From contig CAUEEP010000733.1 of the NCBI GenBank assembly GCA_958450365.1, forward strand, positions 1,260,001 to 1,324,000: 64,000 nucleotides of DNA. Direction: 5' to 3'. Under the pieces are notes generated by a model. It was given only the letters and a program-made list of their open reading frames with translations. It was not told the origin of the DNA and searched no databases. The stretch comes from Mesorhabditis belari (Eukaryota; Nematoda; Chromadorea; Rhabditida; Rhabditidae). Positions 46,512-59,329 of the stretch are shown one piece after another; the first letter of the stretch is position 1; each line of letters begins with the position of its first letter. The translations under genes were made by a program, and so were the position numbers.

Positions 46512-49221
46512 GAATCAGGTGGAATCGATTGATTTTGGGGCATCATATGTGGCGGTTGTGAGCCTGGAGGTATTGATGGACCGGCCATTCCTAAATTTCA
46601 GCTTCAGGAGGAGATTTGGGTTATAGTTGGTGAGGAAAACCCTATCCTAAACATTTTCATAGTAGAAAATTTCAATGCAAAAAAATGACTCTGCATTTTT
46701 ACAGAAATTTGATTAACAGTCTAATAAATTGATAAGGATTGGAGTTTCGGCAATTAGCGGTTCGCCTTTTGAAACTACAGCACGTTTTCCAAGCGGTATT
46801 ACTGACAATGAGCTCAAAAATAATACTATTGGGTTGGGGAATATGAAATGGTGGCGTCTTTGAATAAACATTTGAAAAAAACTAAACCATAACTTTTTCT
46901 CAAATCCTTTTCTAATAATAATTAAATTTTTGTTGATTATACAGTAAAATTTGATCTCAAACTGATGCACAGTTTCTGATAAATGGCGATGGATGTGCTA
47001 AAGGTCGATTTTTGACTACCACTTAACGTGACGATGTTTGTAACCAAAAATACTCGACTAGCATCCAGTTAAAACGGCTACCATATTCCCTCTAATAGTA
47101 GTGCACCCTGAGCGTTGTCTAAATTGCTCGAAACCTCGAAAAGCGCTTATCAGAACTTATCGATATGTGGCCGGAAAATGTAGCTGACGATGAGATCTTG
47201 TGGGGGATTTGAGTGTTGAGCTTCTGCGAAAACTTAGAAACCGTAAAATAGTGATCAGCTCGGCTCGCTAGGGTGCACTACTATAGGGAGAATACGGTAA
47301 GTGGTTTTTTTAAAAGGGGGGGGGAAAGGAAAAAAAGGGCCCAAAAAAAAATATATTTTGGTTGGTTTTTTGGGGAATTGAATTTTGGTCCTTTTAAGTT
47401 TTTTTTTTTTCCCCCTTTTGGGGGGGGGGGGGGGAGGGGAGGGGGGGGGGGGGGGGGGGGAAAACCAGCGGGGGGGGGGGGGGAAAGATTAGTTACTATC
47501 GACAATACCAGACTCCGTTGCAGACCAAATACCGTATTTTCTCTAATAGTAGTGCACCCTGAGCGTCGCCTAAATTGCTCGAAATCTCGAGAACCGCTTA
47601 TCCGAGCCCACATCTATTGATGTGGGTTCGGAAAATGTAGCTAACGATGAGATCTTGTGGGGGATTTGAGTATTGAGCTTCTGTGAAAACTTAGAAACCG
47701 TAAAACAGTGAACTTAGAAACCAACTCGGCTCGCTGGGGTGCACTACTATTAGAGAAAATACGGTATTTTATAAGATAATAAATCAAGTTTATTAATAAA
47801 AATGAAAGATTAAAAAACGACGTGCCTGAGTCCTGGGAATAGTATCCTCAAAAAGTGAAAAGTTCTTATACGAAAATTTTAATTTTATGTTAATTTTGGT
47901 TAACAATTTCGTACAAATATATTGTCTGAAACGGTTTTTGAATCTAGCAAGTTGTTGCAAATGTTGAGCAGTCTAGTTTTTAAGGGGAAAATTAGTCAAA
48001 AATTAGACCTTTGCCACATCCATCCCCATTTCTCCAAATGTGCATCAGATCGGGATGTAATTTTGGCTTTACAAAATTACAATTGTTACATCCCGGCTTT
48101 ACAAAATTACAATCAACAAAATTACAATTGTTATTCGACAAAAAATTTGAGAAAAAGTTCGTCCAAAGACCCAATGCATCTTAAAGTTTAAAGGATTATT
48201 CCATAAACAAACCAGGCGCCATCATTGCCAGATTCGGCGGTGTTCGGTAACCCATGTGTGGTCGGGGCATTCCCGGAGAGATCATCGATCCATTCATCGG
48301 TCCAGCCATTGGCCCATTCATCCCTGCACCCATCATTCCACCCGGCCCCATCATCGCCACCCCACCAGCGCCATTCATCATCAAACCTGAATTCAACTTG
48401 GTAATACTTGGAAATCAAATAATGAAAAGGAACTGGTTGCAATGTTTCTTCTTCTTTTCAATTTTCGAAATGTTTCTGTGATTGAAACGAACCGATAAGA
48501 CTTTTTTGGGGCAAGCGTTTTTGTCGCCGAATGAAAATGGGAACGGGTCAGCTGCTGGGGAAAAACTTCCGAAATTTGAATCGAATTTTGAGAAGAACAA
48601 GCTTTGAGCTGGATTGGGTTGAGAAATGGGTGATAGTAAAGAAATGAATGATTGTCAAAGATCGAATTGAATGATCGTAAAGCTATTTTAGTCTGAAGGG
48701 CACTTGTCAAGCTTTAGTTAGATCAATGGCTTTGATTAGAAAATAGATCTACTTTTTATGGATGTTTTTTGTCTGTACTTGGTTTTGGTCTTGTCTGTTT
48801 AATAAAGCCGAATTCATTGCCTGTTGACCGAATTGTTAGCATAACTTGAGATTTAAAGCTTGAACAAGTGGTCAAATCGTTTCATGACTTGATTACCCAA
48901 CAGCAAACACAAATCCCCAATTCAATTCATCCGATCTACCTGAACCCATTGGATGAATTGACGGTGGTGGAGGGGATTGCATATTTGTCGTCCCTGCAAC
49001 CATATGTTGCATCAATTCAATGGGTGATCGATTCTGTTGATGTGGATGAAATGGTGGCGGTGATTGAAGGTGATGATGATGAGATGATGTTGATGGACCG
49101 CCAGAACCCATCATTGAGTGATGGGGTGGAGATGGGAAATGAGAAGACGATGGTGTTGGGACAACTCCGCAAGACGCCAGTGTTGCGGAGTTTTGATATG
49201 ATAGGGAATCGATTGATTGTA
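46512..49221 (-). CDS. ldb-1: Alternative upstream exons of ldb-1 (partial N-terminus)
   Basis: Three exons, 49221-48940, 48386-48213 and 46590-46512, join in phase with each other. The last leaves two bases (TC) that complete a codon with the first base of ldb-1 exon 34841-34724, the same phase as the internal first exon 35869-35520. They would give about 178 residues: a Ser/Pro/His-rich part with a short His run (STSSHHHH, PPPFHPHQQN, ELMQHMV), a Met/Gly-rich repeat part (MMNGAGG, MMGPGGMMGAGM, MNGPMAGPMNG) and a Pro-rich end (PPGSQPPHMM). Composition matches the Met/Gly/Pro-rich ends of the ldb-1 core. The first exon of this form was not found; it needs a donor leaving one base. They could instead be a separate gene, but the matching phases and composition argue against it. 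Confidence 0.7.
47081..47297. mobile_element. Family C TIR element, copy 1
   Basis: A 217-bp element with ends CCATATTCCCTCTAATAGTA / AGGGAGAATACGG and TA on both sides, internal block AAATGTAGCTGACGATGAGA. The left end has a T-for-G-type change relative to other copies. Confidence 0.85.
47298..47495. other. Homopolymer-distorted, probably low-quality sequence
   Basis: Long runs of G, A and T, including a G-rich stretch at 47420-47483. The segment lies between two family C copies exactly where 59070-59285 lies between the other pair, and it follows the same base order in a smeared form: it starts AAGTGGTTTT and rejoins clean sequence at AAAGATTAGTTACTATCGAC. I read it as a mis-called copy of that spacer and annotate no gene here. 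Confidence 0.65.
47532..47764. mobile_element. Family C TIR element, copy 2
   Basis: A 233-bp element with ends CCGTATTTTCTCTAATAGTA and its complement, flanked by TA. A small internal duplication (GTGAACTTAGAAACC) makes it longer than the 217-218-bp copies. Confidence 0.85.
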
Positions 49222-52200
49222 CTAAAAAATGAAAATTCAAGAACAAATGGAAAATTTCGAAACTAATGACGAAGGCAAACAAAAAGTTGACTTAAACCAA
49301 ATCAATTTTTCAATTGTGAGCAGAATGAGGATGAAACGGTGCAGGAATGGCAAATTTTAGTTGCCTAACTGGTTGAAAAAGCTATGTAAATCAAGTTTTA
49401 CTCAAGAAATATACTATTTTATATAAAAATTCTCAAGCTTTGTCAGTTTTAGCTTTAAAACTTGACATATTTCATTAGAATCATAAGCTCTTCAACAAAA
49501 ATGAAACTATGACTTTACTTTGTACCTATTCAATAAGGAAACAAAATTTAATTGCCGTCTGATTCGTGCAAATTCACACTCCACTAAACAGGTGTTTGTT
49601 GAATTTCACGAAAATGTAATGTGAATCAAAAAATCGAGAATTTAGAGGGAATTTCTTGAATAGCGTACAAGTTTGGAATCATTCTTGAAAGGGATCAAAA
49701 AACTTGTTGGTGTTCAAAATAAAAAGCTTTCGATTGAGTCCAAGATTCTCTCTCATTTCCCCTTGTTATTTCTCGAAATTGACTTTTCCTTTGTTTTGTA
49801 CATCAAGATCACGATCTCCGAGTGAATGTGACAATTTTTTTCACTCCCACAAATAAAGGGAAGAATAAAATGAAGGGAAAAGACCCGTTCGTCTGAAAAG
49901 TTACAGAAATTTGTGGGGAATTTTAGGGAACTGTTAGTTTTAGGAGACTTACTGAATGAAGAGAAGTACGGATAAGAGAATAGAAAAGGGAAAGTGTCAT
50001 TAACTAGCTTCTCGAATATTTCCTATTCATTGCCAATATTCAGACAAGATAAAGAAGTAACAAACAATGATGATCAGATGATCAAATAATCAAAAATTAG
50101 TGGAAAGGAGGAATCGAATTTTTTGCAGACTTTCAAGCGCGTAAAAAAGAGTTCCTTGTTGGGGAAAAAGATTGAAATAAACTGTGTTCAATTGAATCAA
50201 AATCGAAAATCGCTTTTACATTGCAATATCGATAGATTTGTGATTGTTGGATGAGCAAAAGTCTTCTGAAAATCGACCGAAATAAATTTTCACTCTTATA
50301 AACTTTTTTCATACGAAATTATCCTTATCGTAATGTCAGTTTTATCAATTTGACATTTTCTAGCAAAGTTTGCAAATGAGAAATGCAACAAGAGAAGAAA
50401 AATGCTTAAAACTGGTTTGCAAATCCCTTAAGAGTAGAGAAGTGAGCATGTTAGAAGTCCAATTTTTACCGAAGTCCAATTGCCAGAAGTCCAATCGTGT
50501 TTATCCTCTGTCTCACAATTGTCAGCAAGATTTCATTAGGCCAATTCTGCTATTAAGTAAGAAAAGCTTAAAGAACGGCAATCTGAATATTTCCAAAATC
50601 ATTATTCGCAGATCAAAGCCGTTTGGACAAGTCTACTACTGGATCATAAGCACAAAAGATTGAGTATCAGAAAACGATAATCAGAAGAGCCAATATTATG
50701 TTCCAGATCAATGCTGTCCGCCGTTTTCTACTAACTTCTTTTTCACTCTCTCCCGAAAACTTTTCCCCGTTCAGTCTAGTGGTTTGCCCATTTGCAAAAG
50801 GGAGGGACTTACCCCATGAAAAAGCCAACAGCTGGCTGCGTTTAAATGGACAAAAGAAGTGAAATGAAAAAGAAAAAAAGAGAGGGGAGAATTCAGGGAT
50901 TGGGGTCAAAGAAAAAGGAGTCTATTCCAAAGAAATGTTCCCCTTTTTGCCCCATTCTTCTCTGATTCGAAGATACGAGCACGAGACCCAGAAAAACTCG
51001 AGTCAGTGAGTAGAGATTCAATTGGTTTAGATAGTTTAAAAATGGAGTTGAACAGTTTCCCATTTTGCGATGAATTTAGACTTTTCTTTCAATCTTGTCT
51101 GATTTTAAAACGATGACATCGACATAAACTATGAAAAATCGGGTTTTTAAAGGATTAAAAAAAAAGGAAAGAAAATCATTCAATGAACAAAAACAATGTC
51201 GACTACAGTCTAGAAGGAAATATTTATATAGAGAACAGTTTAAGAGATTAAGTTTGAACAGTTTAAGAGAATTTCTAGAGAACATTTTGAAGAGACCAGT
51301 CTAAGCGGTTAGATTAAAACCGAATGAACAAAAAAAACGGATAGATGGCTAGACATAAAAACGAAGCGATCAATCAGGAAATAAGAATGGCTTTTTAGAA
51401 AGGATATGTTTTTATTCTGAGGCATTTTGAGAAAAAAAAAGAACTACTACTGCAATTCTAACCCCATACACTTGAAATTTGGAATGAATGAAGAAAGAAA
51501 ATCTTACTATTATGCAATAGAACGAATTGTTTCAGTTCTTAGCACAAAGTACAACACTTTTTAGCGCTTTTTTATGTTCTACACCTGATAACCCAATTAT
51601 TATAGAATTTAATGGATAATGAGAAAATAAAAGCTACTGAAGATGGATTTTTGAAGAAGCTGACAGAATTTTTCAATAGATTTCACCTTTTCCCAGTAAG
51701 TTTTTAGATAAAATATCCTAATTCTAAAGCTAAAATATTCAATGAAAAATGGGGATGGATTGCGAGAATCAAAAAGTTGAAAAGTGTCAATTTTCGAGCA
51801 AAAAGTATCCAAAGTATTAACTAAGGATCTTTTTAAGGTAAAAGTTTCAATGTATAGAATAAAGAAGATGAATTGAAAGAGAGAATAGGAGGAGTGGCAG
51901 TCACTCGTTTGTGTGTCGTGTATGTCTTTTCCCATCCTCTCCGTCGTCCAGGGTTTTGGCGGTTCCTTTTCTCTATTGGCCTCCGGATTTTTTTCCCTCT
52001 CCAGTCTATAGCTTCTTTTTGGTCTCTTTTTAGGAGGGGTTCGTTCGCTTTTCTCTTTTTGTTTTTCCTCAAAAGCCATAGGCTCACCGAGAGAAGCTCT
52101 CTATGTGGGGGGAGATTCTCTATAGGGGAAGGCACCACTCCCCCTTTGCTGTCCCCATTCTCTATTCCCCCTCTTTTTTTTTCACCCACTGGACAATTGG

Positions 52201-54989
52201 CATCAAAAGCCGAGAAAATATTTTCCACCAAAACCTTTGTTAGTTAGATATAATATTAAAAAAAAATCTAGATAGTGCAAAAATTGAGCCAAAATTGAGC
52301 TTCAGCTGATTGCGAGTTGAATTTTCTAGCTCTCAAGTTGCTAAGTTGAATTTAAACTAGAACTTGCTAAGCTCTCAAGTTGCTAAGTTGAAGTTTTCTA
52401 GATCTCAAGTTGAATTTAAACTAGAACAAATTTTTAGCCGATCAAAGATCCCAAAAAAAAAGCAAAATCGTATATCTTTTTATCGTTCACCTAACTATAA
52501 GCTGGTTTTTCATTAAAAATATGTGTAAAAATCAATTTGTAAATAAGATAATTGAATTTTAGATTAAAATTTCAATAAGAAGATTTAAAAAGGAAAAGCC
52601 AAGAACCCAAGTGAAGAAGCTTGTTTGATATGGAAAGAGTCCCTTCTTCACCCCCTTCCAGTGGACAATTGCCCGTCCAGGACATCGAAAAAAAAGGGGA
52701 AATGGCTAAAGAGAATGGGAAGAATGAGAAAAGGAGAATGAAAGAGAATGGAGAGAATTCACCGAGATCGAGATGGGCTTTCCCCTGCTCACTCCGTTTT
52801 TTTTGGTAAAGAGAGACGAGGAGGTGCTGAATCAAGAAGCCCAATTCCCTTCGACTCCAAAAGGTTCCATCCGAGATACACTTCCGAGAAAGGGGAATAC
52901 AAAATGGTGGAGTTAAGAGAAAGCTTGGCATTCTTCAGCTATGAATTCGATTAAAGTTATGAAGCTAATCTAGATTTTAAATTCAGAACAAGATTATTAA
53001 GTTAGTGAAAAGTTAGAAATTTTTGAAAAACAATGTTTTGATCTAATTCTGATCTAGTAGCTCTAGTAACTTGTTTTCTTTATTTAATGAAAACTCGATT
53101 TTAATCGAAATTCTCAAAAGATTCATAACTTTAATCTAATTCATAGCTGAAGAATGTCAAGCTTTCTCCGAAATTCACCTTTTTCAATTTCAAAATTTCA
53201 AAACAAAATACTCAAAACTTCTTAATCGTATTAGTCGTAAATCAGTAATAAAAGTGGAGAATGTTATTGGAATAGAAAAAAGAGGAAAACGGAGAAGTGA
53301 AGTGGGTGAAGGGAAAAGAAAGAAATCGAGAGGAAAGGGACGGGAAGGGAGGCGAGAAGGCGATGTGCCGGAATTATGTGTTTCCCACGCTACGCGATCC
53401 CTTTCAGAGCTCCTTGAAAGTTTTCCTTCTCTTACATTCTACTTGGCTTAAGATTTTAGTGAGTCTTTTGTTCTGAGAATTAAACTGCATCGATTAAATG
53501 GAAAGGTACACTGAGCTCTCTCGCTTTGTCGTCGCTTAGTCACTTTGTCGCTAGTCAGAGTCACTTTGTCAAGGGTTTTAAGTGCACTAGAAATGGGGTG
53601 TCTACAACTCACAAAGTACATAAAGTTAGCAAAGTTACAGCTAGTCAAGATCAGGCTTTTTCTAAAAGGAAATCCGTTCAAACCAGGCCAGAACCAGATC
53701 TGAGCTAGGTCAGACCAAGGGCATCCCTTCTAAAACTTTCTGTAAGACTTAAACTCTGAAAGCTTTGGTAGATAATGTAAGTACTTCTCAAGTAACATCA
53801 AATAAAGGTGTATTGAGCGCATAACCAGGGTTAGAACCAGGTTTCTGGCTGAATCTGGCTTACAGGTCTTCGTTCTCAGTCGGAAAATCCGGAGCACTGA
53901 AGCAGAAGTACCAAGGAGACAGAAGTACCAAGGAAATCCGCAGAAGCACTGGCTATACTCAAATATGCATAGCAACAAGGTTCTTAGAATGAGAAAAGAT
54001 TGATCTTTGAAAAGGCGCATCCGATGCTGGTGTTTCCCCCACCAATCTGATCAACGCATGTTTTCTCCGTTGTTTTCCTATTCTTTTCCACCAATCCCTC
54101 CCTTTCCCATCAGTAATCTACTTCATAATTTCCAGATATTTGTCATCAATGTACTTCTTCATAAATATTTGTTCTTTGAGGTCCAAGGTTCAAAAATCTG
54201 CTCGCCAATACAGGTAAATTGTTTACTAGACGAAAATCCGTAAGAATTACCTAGATGTGGTGCGGGAAAATAGGAATAATGATCAAGATATTGTGAAATT
54301 GATTAAAAGATAAGCTGTTTAGGGAATCAGCGGAGGTGACAAATAAATTTACGTTCAAAGAAGTGGGTTGGAATAAATGAAACGATGAGATGAAGAAATC
54401 GGTAGGGTAAAAACTGATGTAGTTTCCTGTAAAATTCATTTGAATCCTAAGCCCAATGAAATTTTGGAAACATTTTTGGATCAAATATTTGTGAATTTGA
54501 TGAGCTTTAATTGTTTTACCTCATTTGGAGCCACGATTGACAAATCAAATCTCGCTAAGCGCTAAACCCAAAGAAAATCTTTGTCAAAATTTTGCAAACT
54601 TCTCTTTGTTAGTTTTTAATCTTTATAAGCCAAAAATCTATTGTTATCTTTAATCCAAAAAAGCTTTAATTGAGTATTTAGATAAAAAATAGTTAAAGAA
54701 TCGTAGTTTAAACTGAAAGAATAGCAAATCTCTTTGAAATTTTGATATTCGAAGTAAATTAAAGTTAACATAAAGCTTAAAATCAATAAACACCTCAAAA
54801 TTTCATGAAATTTTAACATCTTTTATTGAAAAAGGCGAGAATCAAAAGAAACCCTAAAACTCAATAAAAGTCAAATACTAATCCTTGATAATTCCTGTTT
54901 TCAAATCTCGAAAAATGCAAAAGAAAATGAAGAAAATTATCCCAAAGAAACTCATTGATCTCCGGCTTTGGTGCTTTTAGAGGAAAATC

Positions 54990-55077
54990 TTTAGCAAACT
55001 GATAGACTGATCACTGGTAGACTGACCTTTAGCAAACTGGTAGACTCATCTTTAGCAAACTGGTAGACTGATCACTG
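54990..55077. repeat. Short minisatellite
   Basis: TTTAGCAAACTGGTAGACT and GATCACTG units alternate about four times. Confidence 0.8.
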
Positions 55078-57744
55078 ATCTTAATAGTAAAAAATTCTTA
55101 AAACCGGATTTTTGATCTCAAAAATGTTCGAAAACATGGCTTTTTGCAAAATTAATAAAATCAATGTGGTGTGCGGGGATTAATTTGATAAAATTGGTTG
55201 ATCACCGAAATTTTGGCCCGTGATGACAAAGCGGGATGAATGGATCAGCTGGGCTTGATTTCTGATTCGATCTTTTTCGATGGGTTTTTGGAAAGCAATA
55301 TAATAGACTTAGCCGGTTCAAGTCTAGAAAAGCTTAGGATGTAAATTAAAGATTTTGGGAGTTACAAACCCCATTCTTGGCAACTTTGAAATTTTAATTA
55401 TTTGCTAAGTCCGTCGGAGTGATTTATTTGGAAGATCTTGTGAATTAGTTACAAATTAAGAAAACGACAGTATCCACTTATTCAGCAATTTTGGTCTAAT
55501 TTGATGTTCTAAAATATCAATAGCCTATTCCCAGCCGTTCTTGCTAAGTAAATGAATTTGAATCTTTTAAATTAGATTCAGCTTGGATTCGCTGAGCTAC
55601 ATCAGATCGGATTAACAAAAAGTCATACAGTAATCCAGATAAAAGATAGCCGAAAGTTCTAAATTTGAGGTCAGATCAGAGAATTGTTTTGCCGAGAATT
55701 GACTGCTGACCGTTTCTAGGAGTTTTTGTGAAAAAACTAGAATTTTATTAAAGCAGATCAATGGGGTAAACCCGGGATATTTGCACAGTACGGCAGTAAT
55801 CCAATTGAACTATAGTAGTCCGACTCAAGTACACTAAATCCAACCGACTACAGTAGTCCGGCTCAAGATACTGCAATCGCATCCAGCTACAGAAAAACCC
55901 AGTTAATCCGATGCTGCAAGCCATTTTTACAAAGATTCCAAGAAATGAAATACCTAGTTTCCGAAAAGTAGCCTCACTCAATCGAAAAATCTAGTGTTTT
56001 TGGATATTTGGGGTGTTGAAGGCTGGGTTTGGCCCACTCAGATATTCACCGAGGATGGGATGAGGATCAGATGGGAATGAAGAAGAGGAAAAGGAGAAGA
56101 CAGGGATAGATGAGGCTGGTGGATGGGAGAAGGGATGAGATCGAGAGCCTTCCAATGCTATCCCCAATCCGAGAAGATTCTTCCCCTTCCTTTCCACCGA
56201 TTCCCCATCTCCTATCCTATCCAAAAACCTCTCTTACCCGGTTTTTTGCTAAATAGTGCTAGATTAATAGTGTAGTTTGCTTCCTTTCTACACCATTTAA
56301 CTCGAATAATCAAGAAACACATCTTTTTATGCCTTGAGTCCTAGGCCAGTACAATGGCTGTTTGAAAAAGTGACTTCTAAATGACCTTGGCTTGACTTAA
56401 ACTTGATTTGGACTAGATCTGGGTCTTTGCCCTAATTAGTGTTGTTTCAAAAAGCCAAACATGGCCAGCGACTTTCAAGTAGCCTAGCTTGATCACCTGG
56501 ATTTAGTTTTCAAAGAGGCAATTCGCACTCATAGCTATCAAAGTCGAACCAAAGCCAATGCAATGATTTAGCTTGAAGATCCTTCCCCATTTTATATCTC
56601 ATTCAAAAGCTCTCTCACCCCAAAAGATCTAAGCTTCTCTTACCCGGGTTTTGCTAGATTAATAGTCTATTCTCCCTTCTTTCCTCCAATGTCTGTTCTA
56701 TTTTTCTCAAGACACCATTTGGGTGAGGTGGGGCAATCAGGAGACATGTCTTGAGCTGAGCCTTGTCCCGGTCTTTCCCTTTTCCTCTGTCCTCGACTCT
56801 TGACAATTTAAAGGCACTTCTTAGAAATCCAGGAACACGAAGATTTTAGTCTTTTTAACAAAAACAACTAAAAACTAAACAATGATATTGCAAAGTCTTT
56901 GAAATTTGAACTACAGCTCACAAATAAACCAAAGTGCTAGAAAATGGAGGAAAATCTTTAAATTTGAAACGATGAAGTGTGAAACCAAATCGAATACTCA
57001 AGAAAGAAGGTTGGTGTGTTGGATGGATAAGCAAGGGATGGGTAAAAGAGGAAAGGGGAAGTCAATCCCGAATGGGCCATATGGCCGAATTGCTTCGAGT
57101 CACACAGAGGTTGAAGAAAAAAGGAAAAAGAAAAGAAAAGATTTGGAGGAATGGACTCATGGAGATAGAAGAGATTTCTACCAAGAAGAAAAGGGCGAAG
57201 GAGAAGAAAAGAGTGGATAACAACATTTGGATACACTGAGAAGAAGCGTCAACCACTCCTCTCGAGATTCACCCCAAAGAACTCCATAAGGAGGAAAGAG
57301 GTGGCAAACCTAGAGCTTACGTGAATTAAGAGATAAACGCGCAAAGCTTTGGCTAGCCAGAACAACGAGCCTGACTTTGACTTCGCTTAACCTGACCCAG
57401 AGATCTTGGCCTGGAACAGCCCTCACGAATCTAGAAGCCATTGCCAAGATTCCCCAAGAACTCCATAAATAAGTCATACCAACAGGGATTACGAGTGGTG
57501 GATTTATTGCATACACAAAATACACCAATCACACTACACAATACCCACAATACTAGGCTATATCTGAACTTAACCCACGCCTTCCTCAGATAGGCAGCTC
57601 CTTAAATCTCACTCTTAATGGACGACCCTAGATAGCTTGTTCTGGCGGTGAAGAGAAGGTGATGGGTAAGGCTATCCACTTTACAGAACCAGAGCCTTTA
57701 CTAATCTTCCCTTCTAACCAAGACCAGACGGGGGCGAAGCCTGG

Positions 57745-57834
57745 AGCAGCTCGGAATTCACCGGCCCGGCGTTGCTTAACTTGGCAGATCTGACGGGATA
57801 CCGTGTTTCAACGCCGCGAGGCCGTAGCTAAGGG
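57745..57834 (-). rRNA. 5S rRNA-like segment (pseudogene or 5S-derived SINE head)
   Basis: On the minus strand, from about 57834, the sequence reads AGCTACGGCC, GCGTTGAAA, then ATCCCGTCAGATCT and GCCAAGTTAAGCAACGC, in the order and spacing of the first 60-70 nt of eukaryotic 5S rRNA, including the A-box of its internal promoter. The 3' half, with the expected GGATCGGAGAC and GCCTGGGAAT region, does not follow convincingly, so this is not an intact gene. About 450 bp of non-5S sequence to the left, with an AATAAA on the minus strand, could be the tail of a 5S-derived SINE. Confidence 0.5.
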
Positions 57835-58086
57835 GAAAAGATGGAAAACCTAGGTAAGCTAGAGCCGCCTGACAGAGCTATTCATGAATCCAAAAACCTT
57901 GGATAGGGAAGTGGCTTAGCTTTTGCTTGGCTTAGCCTGGAAGCTTTAGTTTAGGCAGCAGCTCTACCGCTTGGTACTTGTGCAGTACAGTCCCGGTTTT
58001 TGTAAATTTACTGTAAAACTGTTCAACAACCCTGGTTTTCTGCACCGCAGTCGGTAGATTGTGCTCCTTTCAACGAATCCGTTTTC

Positions 58087-58227
58087 TAACAGGTGCCAAC
58101 TTTTTAAAGTACTGTAATCTATCTATTTTTGGTCGTAAAGGTTTGCGCAAAAATACTGATGATAGTAAATAGATTGAAGAAGATTAGATACAGGATTACG
58201 GTAGCTTTCTAAAGTTGGCACATTTTA
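58087..58227. mobile_element. Small TIR element
   Basis: GTGCCAACTTTTTAAAGTAC at 58093 pairs with GTAGCTTTCTAAAGTTGGCAC ending at 58221; outer bases CTAA/TTAG extend the match. The AAAGTTGG motif recurs in the 19-kb palindrome and near 59590, so it may be a related end sequence. Confidence 0.6.
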
Positions 58228-58851
58228 GAAAAACATTTCATTGAAGAATAGGGAAGTACGATCTTTAAAAATCTGATTTTGAGCTTGAGAAGTAAACATT
58301 TAATCAATTTTCACAACTTTTTCTAGAACAAAACTCTAGTTTTTTTAAATAAAAAGACAAAACTTTTTAACGACAACAATTTGCACTTTCGACAATTTTC
58401 TGATTAAAAAGTGTCGACAGGAGGAAATTTTTGCTCTATGGTGGTAATTTCCCAGACCAACAAAAAAAGCGGAGGGAAATGCAAAAGCTTGAGACAAGAA
58501 ATCACATGTTTACAGGTGACTTTGAGCTTTTCAAAGTGGAGAGAAAAAAGGAAATTGGATGGTTTTTCAGGAAAAAAAAAAGCGTAGAGCCCAATAATTG
58601 GGATTAATTCGAAATTGTGAGGGGATTTCGGCTGTGTTTCCGACCAATTATCCCCATTTGAAAGCCCTTGAAAAGAGACAAGCCTTTGGGAATCAAAGCT
58701 TCAAAGAAAAAGGTATTTCTTGGAATGATTGTGTGTTCTCGTCATGATTCTAAAAAGTGAAAACTTTAAAAAAAAATACCGTAATCTCTGGAAACTTATC
58801 TGATTTTAGCTAGAGTTGATGAAGGGTCTTAAAAATATCAAAAAGTAGATA

Positions 58852-59069
58852 CCGTATTCTTTCTAATAGTAGTGCACCCTGAGCGTTGTCTAAATTGCTC
58901 GAAATCTCGAGAACCGCTTATCAGAATCTATTGATGTGGGCTCGGAAAATGTAGCTGACGATGAGATCTTCTGGGGGATTTGAGTGTTGAGCTTCTGCGA
59001 AAACTTAGAAACCGTAAAATAGTGATCAACTCGGCTCGCTGGGGTGCACTACTATTAGAGAGAATACGG
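58852..59069. mobile_element. Family C TIR element, copy 3
   Basis: A 218-bp element with ends CCGTATTCTTTCTAATAGTA / TATTAGAGAGAATACGG flanked by TA. The best-preserved copy of the family in the window. Confidence 0.9.
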
Positions 59070-59204
59070 TAAGTGGTTTTCGTGTAAATGGGGATGGAAA
59101 TCGACCAAAAATGGCCTCAAAGTCGATTAGTTTTGACCTTTTGATGGATTTCTGGCACACTGAATTTGCGCTCCTTCATATGCTTTCTTTCCTCCCATTT
59201 CGAT

Positions 59205-59281
59205 GTGAGCTCGAAGCGTAGTGGATAGTGCGCTAACGCGCAAATTTTTTCAGTCTGATTCGGATCCATCCACGGAGCTCA
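59205..59281 (+). tRNA. tRNA-like segment (degenerate; possible pseudogene)
   Basis: GAGCTC at 59207 could pair with GAGCTC near 59280 as an acceptor stem. Between them lie an A-box-like GCGTAGTGGATAGTGCGC and a B-box-like GATTCGGATCC. The anticodon arm and T-stem do not fold well, so I do not assign an isotype. It lies in the spacer between family C copies 3 and 4. Confidence 0.35.
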
Positions 59282-59329
59282 AAAGATTAGTTACTATCGA
59301 CAATACCAGACTTCGTTACAGACCAAATA

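Larger units (their letters stand above)
49222..58086. other. No supported gene; candidate location of the distal ldb-1 first exon
   Basis: I looked for a minus-strand exon with an ATG and a donor leaving one base, to join exon 49221-48940, and found none I could defend. The content is AT-rich DNA with purine-rich tracts, a short minisatellite at 54990-55077 and a GC-richer block at 57,240-57,990 that includes a 5S-like segment. Confidence 0.45.

Noticed and set aside
47273..47620. Open frames on both strands rich in Gly and Pro
   Set aside because: They run through the homopolymer-distorted tract and the flanking TIR elements; the composition is that of the G run, not of a protein.
50797..50825. 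ATG followed at once by a GTAAGT donor on the minus strand, considered as an ldb-1 first exon
   Set aside because: It leaves two bases, while exon 49221-48940 needs one; it would break the frame.
51609..52247. Open frames of 124-156 codons on both strands
   Set aside because: Overlapping frames on opposite strands in a purine/pyrimidine-biased tract; no known motif and no fitting exon boundaries.
55991..56224. Minus-strand frame starting MDRIGDGE, considered as the missing ldb-1 first exon
   Set aside because: No donor leaving one base, and its composition is unlike the neighbouring ldb-1 exons.
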